This document shows positions 16,191 to 26,275 of a stretch of 64,000 bases of DNA, in pieces; the first letter of the stretch is position 1, and each line of letters begins with the position of its first letter. The notes under the pieces are model-generated. The model had not been told where the DNA came from, made no database searches, and saw only the letters and a program-made list of their open reading frames with translations. Made by a program: the position numbers and the translations under genes. The stretch spans positions 62,001 to 126,000 of the forward strand of contig CAIVEI010000128.1 of NCBI GenBank assembly GCA_903904835.1, given 5' to 3'. The DNA comes from an uncultured Schlesneria sp. (GTDB lineage Bacteria > Planctomycetota > Planctomycetia > Planctomycetales > Planctomycetaceae).

Positions 16191-18893
16191 ATGAAACGAA
16201 GTGAACTTGAAATGTTTACGTTGCCAGAATCCAAGTTTCATTGGAACAGTATACCGCGACATTGGGTTCCATTGGCGGCTGCTTTGATCTGCCAGCGTCG
16301 TCTCTTTTGTCGCAGGAAAGCAGGATCACTGGCGAGGGGAAATGCACGCCATCGGCAAACGGCATGGAAGAATTTCATTCTATTCATGGCATGTCTAGGG
16401 TTGAGCCCATCTGCGGAGCTGCTTCGAGCTGAACCCCCTTCCATCGAGTTCAACCGTGACATCGCGCCGATCCTTATCAACAATTGCCTCGAATGCCATC
16501 ATCGAGGCAAGGCGAGTGGTGGATTGAACGTGGCGTTGATTGACGAAATCAGGCGGGGTGGTGAGAGTGGTCCTGCAATAGCGGGTGACCTGGCAACACC
16601 AAGCCTGCTGATGGCAAAAATCGATGCCGGGGAGATGCCGCCGAAAGAGAAAGGGAAGCGAAGATCCCTGACGCAGGATCAAATTACAACGCTGCGAACC
16701 TGGGTCAACCGTGGGGCAGATTGGCCAAAGAATCGGGAACTCGGACTTCACGAACAGACGGTTCAAGTCGATGAAGCTCGCAACTTCTGGTCGTTTCAAC
16801 CGGTCCGGCATTCGCCCGTTCCTCACGTCAAACAGACCGATATCACGGTCCATCCGATCGATGCCTTTATTGAGGAAAAACTTTCGAAGATAGGGATCGA
16901 AGCTGGCGAAACGGCGATGCCTCAACAACTTTTGCGTCGGGCCTGGATGGATCTGGTTGGCCTGCCACCTTCGCTTGATGAGCAAGATCGGTATTGGAAG
17001 GATTCTTCGCCCAAAGCGTATGAGGATCTGGTCGATCGATTGCTGGCAAATCGCGGCTATGGTGAAAGATGGGGTCGTTACTGGCTTGATCTTGTTCGAT
17101 ATGCCGATTCAAACGGTTACGAACGCGACGGAGCGAAGCCGAGCGTCTGGAGGTATCGCGACTATGTCATCGACAGTTTAAATCGGGATAAACCGTACAA
17201 CCGATTTGTGCTCGAACAGATCGCAGGCGATGAACTTCCTGATCGATCAAAAGAGACGGTCATTGCGACGGGGTTTCACGCATTGGGGGCCTGGCAGGAT
17301 GAGGTCGATCCGCTTGAAGCGGCGCAATATCGTGCTGATGAACTTGACGACATGCTTCGTACGACGGCGCAGACATTTTTAGGGGTGACGATCGGTTGTG
17401 CCCGCTGTCATAACCACAAGTTCGACCCCATTTCGATGGTCGACTATTACAGCCTTTCTGCAATTCTGGCACCGCTCAAACGTCCGAATGTCGGACGTGA
17501 CGATCGTGATCGTCCGCTTGGCTCACTTGCTGAATTGGCCGCAATACGACACCGGGATGAGCGGATTGCAGAGTTGAACTCGCTTATTGCGCAACTTCGG
17601 ATGAAGACCGAAGCCGAGTGGCTGGAGTCCGGGAAAAGTCAACTTCCCGATGAGGTTGTTTCTGCTTTTCGGTCAGAGCCAAAGGATCGGAATCCGACTC
17701 AGAATCAACTGATTCAAAAGCATTCGGCACAATGGCAAGCCGAGATCACGGCCGCGATGCCAGAGGGTCGTCGCCAGCAGGTCGCCGAGATCGAACAATC
17801 GATCCAGAAGTTGCGTCAGGAGACACCTGATCTGCCTCGCGGTTATTTTCTGTTTGAGGATTCGAGCAACCCCGCCCCGACGTTTCTGCTTTTATCAGGT
17901 CGGGCATCAAACCCGGGTCCGCAGATGCAGCCTGCCGTGCCGGTTGTGCTGACTTCGACCCAGCCGTCGATTGTTCCGGTTGAAGGACAATCAAGCGGAC
18001 GTCGACTTGCCTTAGCACGATGGCTGGTTGATCCTGCAAACCCGCTGACCGCTCGCGTCATCGTGAATCGCGTCTGGCAGCATCACTTCGGTGAAGGTCT
18101 TGTCGCGACCCCAAGCGACTTCGGTCAGATTGGAGCCAGGCCGACTCATCCAGAACTGCTCGATTGGCTGTCAGACTGGTTTGTGGACGAGGCCGATTGG
18201 TCGCTGAAGAAACTTCACCGATTGATCATGACCAGTCGTACCTATCGCAGGTCCAGCACCGCAACCAGGCTGCAGCGGGAACTTGATCCCGAAAACAAAT
18301 GGCTCGGACGGTTTCCACAGCGTCGACTGGAAGTGGAAGCGATTCGCGATTCGGTGCTCGCCACAAGTGGAAAATTGAATCCTGAAATGTTTGGTCCGGC
18401 GGTTTACCTGCCGATTCCAGCAAGCGTGATTGAGGCCCATACGGATAAGGAAGCGGCGTGGCGGACTTCGCCGGAACCGGCGATTTACCGACGAACGATC
18501 TATGCATACGTGAAGCGAACACTTCTGGTGCCCATGCTGGAAGTGATGGACCTGTGCGATACGACGAACAGTACCGAGAAACGGAGTATTACGAGCATCG
18601 CTCCGCAGGCGTTGACGCTCTACAACGGCGAATTCATGAATTCGCAAGCATCATTTTTCGCCGATCGTGTGGTCCGCGAGGTCGGGGATGAACCAGATCG
18701 TCAGATTGATCGAGCATATCGGCTGGCGCTGTGTCGTGTGCCAACAGCGACGGAACTTCAGGCGATGAAGCAGTTCCTGATCGAGGAAACTCAGAACAAA
18801 GCGACCGAACCAGGTATCGACGTACGACGTGCAGCGCTCACTCAGATTTGCCGAGTGATCTTGAATTTGAACGAATTTGTGTATGTCGAGTGA
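16191..18893 (+). CDS. PSCyt1-DUF1549-DUF1553 (PSCyt2/PSD1) planctomycete protein
   Basis: 900 residues. A hydrophobic export signal lies at about 60-82, far from the first Met, so the true start may be further in. Domains: planctomycete cytochrome C domain with the heme motif CLECH (FNRDIAPILINNCLECHHRG), DUF1549 (LSKIGIEAGETAMPQQLLRRAWMDL onward, with SNGYERDG), a second CARCHNHKFDPI motif, and the C-terminal DUF1553 (LARWLVDPANPLTARVIVNRVWQHHFG; AIRDSVLATSGKLN; ALTLYNGEF). The family is nearly exclusive to Planctomycetota and relatives, and is always paired with a DUF1501 gene, as here 11 nt downstream. The biochemical role is not established; polysaccharide-linked oxidation in the periplasm has been proposed. 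Confidence 0.9.
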   Translation: MKRSELEMFTLPESKFHWNSIPRHWVPLAAALICQRRLFCRRKAGSLARGNARHRQTAWKNFILFMACLGLSPSAELLRAEPPSIEFNRDIAPILINNCLECHHRGKASGGLNVALIDEIRRGGESGPAIAGDLATPSLLMAKIDAGEMPPKEKGKRRSLTQDQITTLRTWVNRGADWPKNRELGLHEQTVQVDEARNFWSFQPVRHSPVPHVKQTDITVHPIDAFIEEKLSKIGIEAGETAMPQQLLRRAWMDLVGLPPSLDEQDRYWKDSSPKAYEDLVDRLLANRGYGERWGRYWLDLVRYADSNGYERDGAKPSVWRYRDYVIDSLNRDKPYNRFVLEQIAGDELPDRSKETVIATGFHALGAWQDEVDPLEAAQYRADELDDMLRTTAQTFLGVTIGCARCHNHKFDPISMVDYYSLSAILAPLKRPNVGRDDRDRPLGSLAELAAIRHRDERIAELNSLIAQLRMKTEAEWLESGKSQLPDEVVSAFRSEPKDRNPTQNQLIQKHSAQWQAEITAAMPEGRRQQVAEIEQSIQKLRQETPDLPRGYFLFEDSSNPAPTFLLLSGRASNPGPQMQPAVPVVLTSTQPSIVPVEGQSSGRRLALARWLVDPANPLTARVIVNRVWQHHFGEGLVATPSDFGQIGARPTHPELLDWLSDWFVDEADWSLKKLHRLIMTSRTYRRSSTATRLQRELDPENKWLGRFPQRRLEVEAIRDSVLATSGKLNPEMFGPAVYLPIPASVIEAHTDKEAAWRTSPEPAIYRRTIYAYVKRTLLVPMLEVMDLCDTTNSTEKRSITSIAPQALTLYNGEFMNSQASFFADRVVREVGDEPDRQIDRAYRLALCRVPTATELQAMKQFLIEETQNKATEPGIDVRRAALTQICRVILNLNEFVYVE

Positions 18894-18904
18894 AGGGGTT
18901 TTCC

Positions 18905-20413
18905 ATGAATCGCTTTTCGCCGAATCCCACCCCCTGCGGTCAATCTCGCCGGTCGTTCCTGTGGGAGGTTGGTGGTGGCTTTGCGTCGCTCGGGTTGGTT
19001 GACCTGTTGTCTCGTGACGGCTTTTTCGAGGGCAGGACTCGTCAACTTTCAGCGGCAGAGACTCGTCAACATTCAGCTGCAGAGGCAGTGATATCCTCCC
19101 GCATTCCTTCGAATGTTGGCAAACCATTGCATTTTCCAGTGAAGGCCAAGCATTGCATCTTTCTGTTTATGAACGGCGGTCCCAGCCAGATCGACACGTT
19201 CGATCCGAAGCCAATGCTCGACAAGTACGATGGCAAACCCTATTCGGGCGACCTGAAGTTCGGCTCGAACAGTCGTCCGGTTGGTTACTTGATGCAGAGT
19301 CCGTTCAAGTTTCAAAAACATGGTGAAAGTGGTTTAGAGATCAGTGAACTCTTTTCACAGACGGCCAGACATGCGGATGATCTGTGCGTGTTGCGAGCCA
19401 TGTACACCGATACGGCGGCACATTCATCGGGCTGCCTGCAAATGAATACCGGCAGCCCATTGACGGGACGACCCAGTCTTGGTTCCTGGTTGAATTATGG
19501 GCTTGGTTCGCTGAACGACAATCTTCCCAACTTTGTGGTGATGACTGATTCGCGGGGTGGACCGATTGGCGGTGCTCCAAACTGGGGGGCTGGCTATATG
19601 CCTGCGGCCAACCAGGGAACGTTATTTCGCAGCAAAGGATCACCTCTTTTGGATCTCGCCACACCCGAAGGTGTCGGGGCACGCACACAACGGCATTCAT
19701 TAGATTTGTTTGCCAAACTTAACGAGGAACATGCTGCGCGCCATCCGGAACAATCTGATTTAGCGGCTCGGATTCTTTCGTATGAACTGGCCTATCGGAT
19801 GCAAACGAGCGCCGCAGAAGTCGTTGATGTAGAGCGAGAGAGTTCTCAGACGCAGGCCATGTATGGTCTTGATGATCCACTCACGGCCGAATTTGGTCGC
19901 AAATGCCTGGTCGCCCGGCGACTCGTCGAACAGGGCGTTCGCTTCGTGCAGATCTATTCCGGCGGTGGTCATATCGAAGCAACCTGGGATGGCCACAATG
20001 ACTGTATCACCAATCATAAGCTTCATGCGGGTGAAACAGACAAGCCGATTGCCGCGTTGATTGCAGACCTGAAGCAACGTGGTTTATGGGACGAGACATT
20101 GATTGTATGGGGTGGCGAGTTTGGCAGGACGGCAACAAGCGAAGGTGTCGGCAAACCAGGGCGCGATCACAACTGGCTTGGTTTTTCGATGTGGCTTGCA
20201 GGGGGCGGCGTGAAAGGTGGTCAGGCGATCGGAGCAACTGATGAACTTGGATTCGCAGGGGTGGAAGATCGTGTTCATGTTTCCGACCTGCATGCGACGA
20301 TTTTGCGATTGATGGGATTCGACCATCGTCATCTCAGTTACTTCTACAACGGCTTGAACCAGCGTCTGACCGGGGTGGACGAACGTCACGTCATTGAAAA
20401 AGTTTTCGTGTGA
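18905..20413 (+). CDS. DUF1501 protein with twin-arginine leader
   Basis: 502 residues from the ATG at 18905, preceded by AAGGGG; longer in-frame starts overlap the previous gene. A twin-arginine signal SRRSFLWEVGGGFASLGLVDLL at about 10-35 predicts Tat export of a folded protein. DUF1501 features: FLFMNGGPSQIDTFDPKP, YTDTAAHSSGCLQMNTGS, QIYSGGGH, IVWGGEFGRT, and HDNW-like GRDHNWLGF; this is a sulfatase/alkaline phosphatase-like fold. Translationally close to the DUF1549/1553 gene, so the two form one operon and probably one pathway. Confidence 0.92.
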   Translation: MNRFSPNPTPCGQSRRSFLWEVGGGFASLGLVDLLSRDGFFEGRTRQLSAAETRQHSAAEAVISSRIPSNVGKPLHFPVKAKHCIFLFMNGGPSQIDTFDPKPMLDKYDGKPYSGDLKFGSNSRPVGYLMQSPFKFQKHGESGLEISELFSQTARHADDLCVLRAMYTDTAAHSSGCLQMNTGSPLTGRPSLGSWLNYGLGSLNDNLPNFVVMTDSRGGPIGGAPNWGAGYMPAANQGTLFRSKGSPLLDLATPEGVGARTQRHSLDLFAKLNEEHAARHPEQSDLAARILSYELAYRMQTSAAEVVDVERESSQTQAMYGLDDPLTAEFGRKCLVARRLVEQGVRFVQIYSGGGHIEATWDGHNDCITNHKLHAGETDKPIAALIADLKQRGLWDETLIVWGGEFGRTATSEGVGKPGRDHNWLGFSMWLAGGGVKGGQAIGATDELGFAGVEDRVHVSDLHATILRLMGFDHRHLSYFYNGLNQRLTGVDERHVIEKVFV

Positions 20414-20744
20414 GGATTGTGAAATTGTGATTTGTTTTGTGCCAGCGTGTTGACTGTCTGGAAGATGCGCCTAAGCTACGTTAGCTCGAACAAGATATTT
20501 GAGCAGGCGAGACGAACTGAAAACACTGTACATCGAAAGAGTGGAGTCAGGCTGTTGGCATACCATCTCTGGAACACGAGTGATTCGTCTCGAAATGATG
20601 GGCAAGCGGGACGCTTACCTCACTGAAGCTTTTAATCGCTTCAGTCTAAAGCTGTTTACGTAGCCGGGGGCTGATGCGTCCTTGCTTAACTCAGTCACAT
20701 GTGCCGTGGGATTTTTACGCGGCGCGCACCAAGGAGAAAGCCAA
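20414..20744. other. Intergenic region with a small hairpin
   Basis: No gene is supported. A 7-bp perfect hairpin CTGAAGC/GCTTCAG lies at 20623-20644 without a T tract. The ribosome site of the next gene (CAAGGAGAAAG) is at the end of the gap. Confidence 0.45.
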
Positions 20745-23417
20745 ATGAAGGCAATTCGTCACGGATATCGATGGGGTCGAAATTTCGTCGGTTTCATTGC
20801 CGGTGTCATTCTGTTTGCCGGGGGCTCGGTCGTTGCGCAGGATTCGATCGGACGCTTCTATGATCGCGCTTTCAGCGATGAGTCGGGTGAGCACAAATAT
20901 GTTATTTTTGTTCCCGTCAGTTATCGTTCGGATAAGCCATCACCCGCCATCCTGTTTCTGCATGGGGCTGGCGAGCGAGGCAAGGATAATCGATTACAGT
21001 TGTTGAAGGGATTTGCTCCGTACATCAAAGCACGAGCGAAGACGTTTCCGTTTCTCGTCATTCTTCCGCAATGTGAGATGGCCGAAGGACGAATTCTGGA
21101 GTCGTGGTCGGCCGACCAACCCGATGGCAAACGTGCTCTTGAGTCACTTGATGATGCACGCAAGCACTACAACTTCGATGAAAAGCGAGTGGTGCTGACG
21201 GGCTGGTCGATGGGAGGATACGGAGCATGGAGTCTGGCAATGGCTGAACCCTCTCGCTGGTCAGCGTTGGTGCCGGTCTCAGGCGGCGGGGACGCCGAGA
21301 AAGTTGCGATCCTGAAGGATATTCCTGTCTGGGCATTTCACGGAGCGAAGGATGCGCTCGTGAAACCTGATGAGGATCGTAAGTTGGTCGATGCACTGAA
21401 AGCGGCTGGCGGGACGGCAACCTTGACCGAGTTGCCTGACGGATTTCACGACATTAGTGCCGAGGTTTACGGTAACGACGCTGTCGTCGCGTGGATGCTG
21501 AATCCGGTGAAGTCAGTGGCTCAATTGGGCACAGCAACCGTGAAACCCGTTATACCGGTGAACGTCCCGTTTGTTCCGGTTCAGGAGATCTCGCAAGCGG
21601 TCGGCATGCGGATTGGCAACGATGTTCTGGATGCATTGTCCTATACCATTCCTCAGTCCGTGTCGCCCGACTTGCTGACAGGTCGGCTGAACGACATGTT
21701 CGACAGCACGGTCGCATCAGGTCGTCAGTTCAGCATTCGGTTCTCTGGTATCTCTTACAACGGTCAATTGGAACGTGTTGTCGCGAGAGGTTGGAGTCAA
21801 GGCCGGATTCTGGTCCAGCTTGGAATTCGAAATGTGACATTGACGATCGGTGGAACGTCGGTAGAAGGTGTTCGACATTCAGCACAAGCAGGTCCGATCA
21901 CCATCGCGATCGGGCAACGGTATCCGGTCTGGTTTAATCTGGAGCTGGAACCTTACATCGCTGATCGAAAGCTGCGACTACGTGTCGCCTCGTCGGGTTT
22001 TCGGATTCCAAATGATAACTGGTCGATTTCGAATCCAGCGGGCGTTTCGGTGCGAGGGTTTGGCATGACCGAAGAGGCGGTTGTCAGTGGGCTGAGAAAC
22101 GGTTTGTATGGAGCGAAGTCTCGCATTGAGAATGAGGTGAAAAGCATTGCTCCTCGGGTTGCACAAGAGATTGAAAAATCACTGACACTTCCCGAAACCG
22201 GATCATCGGCGACGGAGTCTGGTTCGACACTGGCGAAATTCTGGCCATTGCCGATCAATCCACCCAGATTTAAAGCATGGCCCGAACAGATTTCGGCCGA
22301 TGAAAATGGGATCTCACTGATTGCGGGATTGACCATTGCGAGTATTAACCCGTTTGATGCCCCCAAGCCATTGCAGCCGGGTTCCGCCGCGCCGTCAGCA
22401 ACGAATTCGGTTGCGTTTAAGCGGGCCGAAGAGTCCCGGGTTTCGCTGGCACAGCTTCCCGCTGACAAAGCGATGCATTTTGTGATCGCGCCAAAGATTC
22501 TGAGTTCGCTTACCGAGCTTTACGCGAACTCGTCCCAAACGCAATTGGATTTGCAGGATCTCCCCGAACCGCTGTTTTCGCAGCTTGCGGATCGTGCGAC
22601 GCTGCAACAGATCATTCCTGACTTCAAGCGATATGGCGAGTCATTGCAGGTTCGCTCAACATTACGAATCCTTCGTCCGCTCGACGTGAAGGATGCTGAC
22701 AACGCCGTGACCAAGGGGGAGAAAAACTTTGAATTTCAGTTGCCCGACGCGCAGGTGACGGTGTCAATCAAGTCAGGTCCCGATCAAAAAAAGTGGCAGC
22801 CCTGTGCGACGTTTGATCTGAAGGTTTCAGAACAAGTGAAAGCCGAACTCTTGAAGCCAGCTCACGATCAGCGAGTGATCAGCCTGGATTGGTTATCTGC
22901 TGCAGATGTGACCGGAACTGGCAAGTTTGTTGAAACATACAAACCAACGGATACGGCGCTTCAAACGGATCGCTATGCGGAATTGTTCAAAGCGGGTTGG
23001 GCGGCGTATTGCGCTCAATTGAAGACTGCGACCGCCGAAGTTCCCGACATCAAAGTCGGCGAGGCAAAGATGCGGATGTTCGATTTTGAATGGAGATCTC
23101 CGGTCATCGATGTTTCGTACCACGTTGCTCGGATCAAGCTTTCGAATCTCAGCGATCAACCATTTATCTACCAGACGAAGGCACCGACAAGCTCGTGGGG
23201 CGCGCCCCTGACATTGAAGCCAGGAGCATCCCACGAGTTCGAGATCCCCTATCCACTGACCTATCGACACAATCTTCCAGGTGGGTCGGAGATCTATACG
23301 TTGCCTGTTGGCTCACATTCGGAGTTTCGAGTTCCTGTGACAGGGGGTGTACCAAGACTTTTTGCAGCCCCAAAAGTCTCAGCGACAGAACCTCTGTTCA
23401 ATCAACATCATCAATGA
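20745..23417 (+). CDS. Large secreted protein: N-terminal alpha/beta-hydrolase (esterase-like) plus unknown C-terminal region
   Basis: 890 residues from the ATG at 20745 with AAGGAG upstream. Signal peptide about 1-32 (ends VVAQDS). Residues 45-255 are a carboxylesterase/dienelactone-hydrolase-type fold: oxyanion segment LFLHGAGERG, nucleophile S155 in GWSMGGYG, D203 in HGAKDALV and H235 in PDGFHDIS complete the triad. Residues about 270-890 match nothing I know: a helical part, beta-rich segments (YNGQLERVVARGWSQGRIL; GPITIAIGQRYPVWFNLEL), and a C-terminal region with PYPLTYRHNLPG. Comparable hydrolases are about 250-300 residues, so the extension is exceptional. Expected in the periplasm or at the surface. 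Confidence 0.8.
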   Translation: MKAIRHGYRWGRNFVGFIAGVILFAGGSVVAQDSIGRFYDRAFSDESGEHKYVIFVPVSYRSDKPSPAILFLHGAGERGKDNRLQLLKGFAPYIKARAKTFPFLVILPQCEMAEGRILESWSADQPDGKRALESLDDARKHYNFDEKRVVLTGWSMGGYGAWSLAMAEPSRWSALVPVSGGGDAEKVAILKDIPVWAFHGAKDALVKPDEDRKLVDALKAAGGTATLTELPDGFHDISAEVYGNDAVVAWMLNPVKSVAQLGTATVKPVIPVNVPFVPVQEISQAVGMRIGNDVLDALSYTIPQSVSPDLLTGRLNDMFDSTVASGRQFSIRFSGISYNGQLERVVARGWSQGRILVQLGIRNVTLTIGGTSVEGVRHSAQAGPITIAIGQRYPVWFNLELEPYIADRKLRLRVASSGFRIPNDNWSISNPAGVSVRGFGMTEEAVVSGLRNGLYGAKSRIENEVKSIAPRVAQEIEKSLTLPETGSSATESGSTLAKFWPLPINPPRFKAWPEQISADENGISLIAGLTIASINPFDAPKPLQPGSAAPSATNSVAFKRAEESRVSLAQLPADKAMHFVIAPKILSSLTELYANSSQTQLDLQDLPEPLFSQLADRATLQQIIPDFKRYGESLQVRSTLRILRPLDVKDADNAVTKGEKNFEFQLPDAQVTVSIKSGPDQKKWQPCATFDLKVSEQVKAELLKPAHDQRVISLDWLSAADVTGTGKFVETYKPTDTALQTDRYAELFKAGWAAYCAQLKTATAEVPDIKVGEAKMRMFDFEWRSPVIDVSYHVARIKLSNLSDQPFIYQTKAPTSSWGAPLTLKPGASHEFEIPYPLTYRHNLPGGSEIYTLPVGSHSEFRVPVTGGVPRLFAAPKVSATEPLFNQHHQ

Positions 23418-23432
23418 AACGGTATTCGGGAA

Positions 23433-24485
23433 TTACTTAGTCTCACTGTGGTCATTCCAGCTTAAGACGACTTTTCCAGACTGACCAGACATCATGGCGG
23501 CAAAGCCTTTTTCGAACTCCGTGTAATGGAATCGGTGTGTGATGACAGGTCGGATATCAAGTCCGCTTTCCAACATGACAGACATCTTGTACCAGGTTTC
23601 GTACATTTCACGACCATAGATGCCTTTGATGGTCAGCATGTTGAAGACGACAATATTCCAGTCGATGGCAATTTGTTCCGAAGGGATTCCAAGCATGGCA
23701 ATCTTGCCGCCGTGAGCCATGTTGTTCAGCATGTCTCGGAAGGCTGCGGGATTGCCGGACATTTCAAGCCCGACATCGAAGCCTTCTTTCATACCCAATT
23801 GGTTCTGGACGTCTGCGAGATTGCCGGTTGTCACGTTCAGCGCGACCGTGGCACCCATCTTTTTCGCGAGGTCCAGCCGATATTCATTGACGTCCGTGAT
23901 CACGACATATCGAGCGCCGGCGTGTTTCACAATGGCTGCGGCCATGATGCCGATCGGTCCTGCACCCGTGATTAAGACATCCTCACCGAGAACTGGAAAA
24001 GACAATGCCGTGTGAACTGCGTTTCCAAAGGGGTCGTAGATTGATGCGACGTCCCTGTCGATATCTTCGCGATGGTGCCAGACATTCGTCATCGGAAGCG
24101 ACAGGTATTCTGCAAACGCACCGGGTCGGTTGACACCCACCCCCTTCGTGTCTTTGCACAAGTGCCGTCGTCCGGCAAGGCAATTACGACAGCGGCCACA
24201 GACAACGTGGCCTTCACCGCTGACGACTTCACCGGGGTGGAAGTCCGTCACGTTTGAACCGACCTCAACAATTTCACCGACAAACTCGTGGCCCACGACC
24301 ATCGGAACGGGAATCGTCTTTTGTGCCCATGCATCCCATTTATAGATATGCAGGTCTGTACCACAGATTCCGGTGCGATCGACTTGAATCAAGACGTCAT
24401 TGATTCCGATTCCTGGTACGGGAACGTCTTGCAGCGAAAGGCCGGGAGCCGATCGGTCCTTGACCAAAGCTTTCATCAGTTTCAT
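23433..24485 (-). CDS. tdh: L-threonine 3-dehydrogenase
   Basis: 350 residues, close to the 341 of the E. coli enzyme. A zinc-dependent medium-chain dehydrogenase: catalytic C41 in [14 protein letters not shown]66-E67 in GHEFVGE, structural zinc cysteines C96, C99, C102 and C110, and a Rossmann motif [11 protein letters not shown]. The sequence [12 protein letters not shown] and [11 protein letters not shown] is characteristic of threonine 3-dehydrogenase. It oxidises L-threonine to 2-amino-3-ketobutyrate with NAD+ in the cytoplasm. The usual partner kbl (glycine C-acetyltransferase) is not in the window. Start could be the Met three codons further in (MKALVKD). Convergent with the hydrolase, 15 bases apart. 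Confidence 0.9.
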   Translation of the reverse strand: MKLMKALVKDRSAPGLSLQDVPVPGIGINDVLIQVDRTGICGTDLHIYKWDAWAQKTIPVPMVVGHEFVGEIVEVGSNVTDFHPGEVVSGEGHVVCGRCRNCLAGRRHLCKDTKGVGVNRPGAFAEYLSLPMTNVWHHREDIDRDVASIYDPFGNAVHTALSFPVLGEDVLITGAGPIGIMAAAIVKHAGARYVVITDVNEYRLDLAKKMGATVALNVTTGNLADVQNQLGMKEGFDVGLEMSGNPAAFRDMLNNMAHGGKIAMLGIPSEQIAIDWNIVVFNMLTIKGIYGREMYETWYKMSVMLESGLDIRPVITHRFHYTEFEKGFAAMMSGQSGKVVLSWNDHSETK

Positions 24486-24639
24486 ATCCGCAGGTTTCCG
24501 TTTTCAGAGGGTTTTATATGTCAATGGTTGAATGCCGCGATGGGGTTTCGTTGGTTTGAAGGAAATTGAGTTTTGATGGTTATGTCCAAGAATGCAAGTC
24601 TGGCAACTCAATGGACATTGTCTGAGTTCGATTGGTTCA

Positions 24640-25725
24640 TTATCGAGTGATGACCGTAAGTTCGCTGTCCGATTTCAATTGACCACAGGCGGCCATAATG
24701 TCTTCTCCACGTGAGGCACGAATTGCTGACGAATAGCCAGCGTCATTGATGATTCTCGCGAACGATTGAATCCGGTCTTCAGTCGAAGCCTGGTAGGCGG
24801 CTCCAGGCCATGGATTCCAGGGAATGAGGTTGACCTTTGCGTGGATTCCCTGGAGTAACCGAACCAATTCGCGGGCGTCGGCGTCAGAATCGTTGACGTC
24901 TCTCAACATCACGTATTCAAAGGTAATACGCCGAGCATTACTGGCCGCCGGGTAATCACGGCAGGCCCCAAGCAACTCTTGAAGGGGATATTTCTTGTTG
25001 AGAGGAACCAGTTCATCTCGCAGTTCGTCCCGCACCGCATGAAGGCTGATCGCAAGATTGACACCCAGTTCGATCCCAACCCGTTTGATCATCGGGGCAA
25101 CACCGGCTGTCGAAAGCATGATCCGCCTTCGTGAAATTCCGAGCCCATCGCCGTCCATGATGATCTGAAGTGCCGTCGAAACGTTGTCAAAATTAAAGAG
25201 AGGCTCACCCATACCCATCAACACGATATTTGTGCAGACGCAATCTGAACGTTTTTTGCCCCATTCAGAAAGTCCATCGCGTGCATTCAAGACCTGGGAG
25301 ACGATCTCTGTTGCGGTCAGGTTTCGGGTGAGTTTCATCGTCCCCGTGTGGCAAAAAGTACAAGATAAAGTGCAGCCGACCTGCGACGACACACAGAGCG
25401 CCCCACGATCATGCTCTGGGATCATCACTGATTCGACACGATTTCCATCGGGAAATTGCAATAACCATTTGCGAGTCCCATCCCTGGAAATCAGGTCACG
25501 AACGACCGTCGGACGACTTATCGTAAAGTGATCTGCAAGCAGCACCTGGTGTTTTCGAGAGAGAGTAAAGATCTGAGAAAAGTCTGTTGCACCTTTGACG
25601 TAGACTCCATTCCACAAAGGTTTCACGAGATCTGGTTTGAGGCCTATTTCGATGAGCTTTTTTGCCAGCTCGTGGCGTCGGAAGCTCGTAATATCAGGTC
25701 TTAACACGGACATTGGAAGCTGCAA
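24640..25725 (-). CDS. rlmN: 23S rRNA (adenine-2503-C2)-methyltransferase RlmN
   Basis: 361 residues, normal length. Radical SAM motif C118-x3-C122-x2-C125 (GCTLSCTFCHTG), N-terminal accessory domain, GMGEPLFNFDNV, LSTAGVAPMI, NLAISLHAVRDELRDELVPLNKKYPL, and the catalytic C-terminal cysteine in IMAACGQL. It adds a methyl to C2 of A2503 in 23S rRNA and of A37 in some tRNAs. The second catalytic cysteine, C-terminal, is present, so it is an active-site-complete enzyme. It is followed on the same strand by tdh after 154 bases; a shared operon is possible but not shown. Start may be the inner Met (MSVLRP). Confidence 0.93.
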   Translation of the reverse strand: MQLPMSVLRPDITSFRRHELAKKLIEIGLKPDLVKPLWNGVYVKGATDFSQIFTLSRKHQVLLADHFTISRPTVVRDLISRDGTRKWLLQFPDGNRVESVMIPEHDRGALCVSSQVGCTLSCTFCHTGTMKLTRNLTATEIVSQVLNARDGLSEWGKKRSDCVCTNIVLMGMGEPLFNFDNVSTALQIIMDGDGLGISRRRIMLSTAGVAPMIKRVGIELGVNLAISLHAVRDELRDELVPLNKKYPLQELLGACRDYPAASNARRITFEYVMLRDVNDSDADARELVRLLQGIHAKVNLIPWNPWPGAAYQASTEDRIQSFARIINDAGYSSAIRASRGEDIMAACGQLKSDSELTVITR

Positions 25726-26275
25726 AATGAGGCCGGGTTCGGGGTGTTTTGCCGATATTATCGATTAGGCCTTGCGCACGACAAGCCAATCAGTCACGCT
25801 ATATCTAGTGGTCAATGTGATTTTCGTCCACAAAATCTTCGATTTGCTTTACAGCTTTGGAAAGTGCGGATAAGTTCCGCCCGTCGTGAGGATGACGTTG
25901 CTTGAACCTCAATGAATGAGATATGCAGCGCTAACCAGAACGATTCGATGATGTGTGCGGGGCTCTTGTTGTTCCTCGACAATCTTTCGAATGTCACCTG
26001 AAGGATTCGGGTGGGAGCTGACAGAATGGATTCGCGAAATCAGTCGTTTGGTGGTTTTGGTTTTCAGGCCTTATTTGAGTCGAAGCATCGATTCGAAAAT
26101 CAATCGGGCGGGAAAACAGATTTTTTCATGCGAGCCTTATTTTGTTCGCGTGACGCTCACGGAGTCTCACGTCGGTCCGCCAGTTAAAGGGGGGTGCGTC
26201 GCGCCCAGCGGAGCTTTCCGGCGATGTGTTGGTAGGTGGTCTTGCACAGGATGTGCTACGAAAAAAGGGATTTTT
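25726..26275. other. Intergenic region between divergent genes
   Basis: These 550 bases separate rlmN from the C26 homologue. An in-frame upstream extension of the latter back to 25955 exists, but it has no family resemblance and the ribosome site near 26262-26270 argues against it. I see no repeat, RNA or other gene. Confidence 0.5.

Noticed and set aside
15737-16234. 165-residue minus-strand frame
   Set aside because: Antisense of the FGE-like domain's conserved coding frame.
25955-26275. N-terminal extension of the C26 homologue
   Set aside because: No similarity to the family and a good ribosome site stands at the inner ATG.
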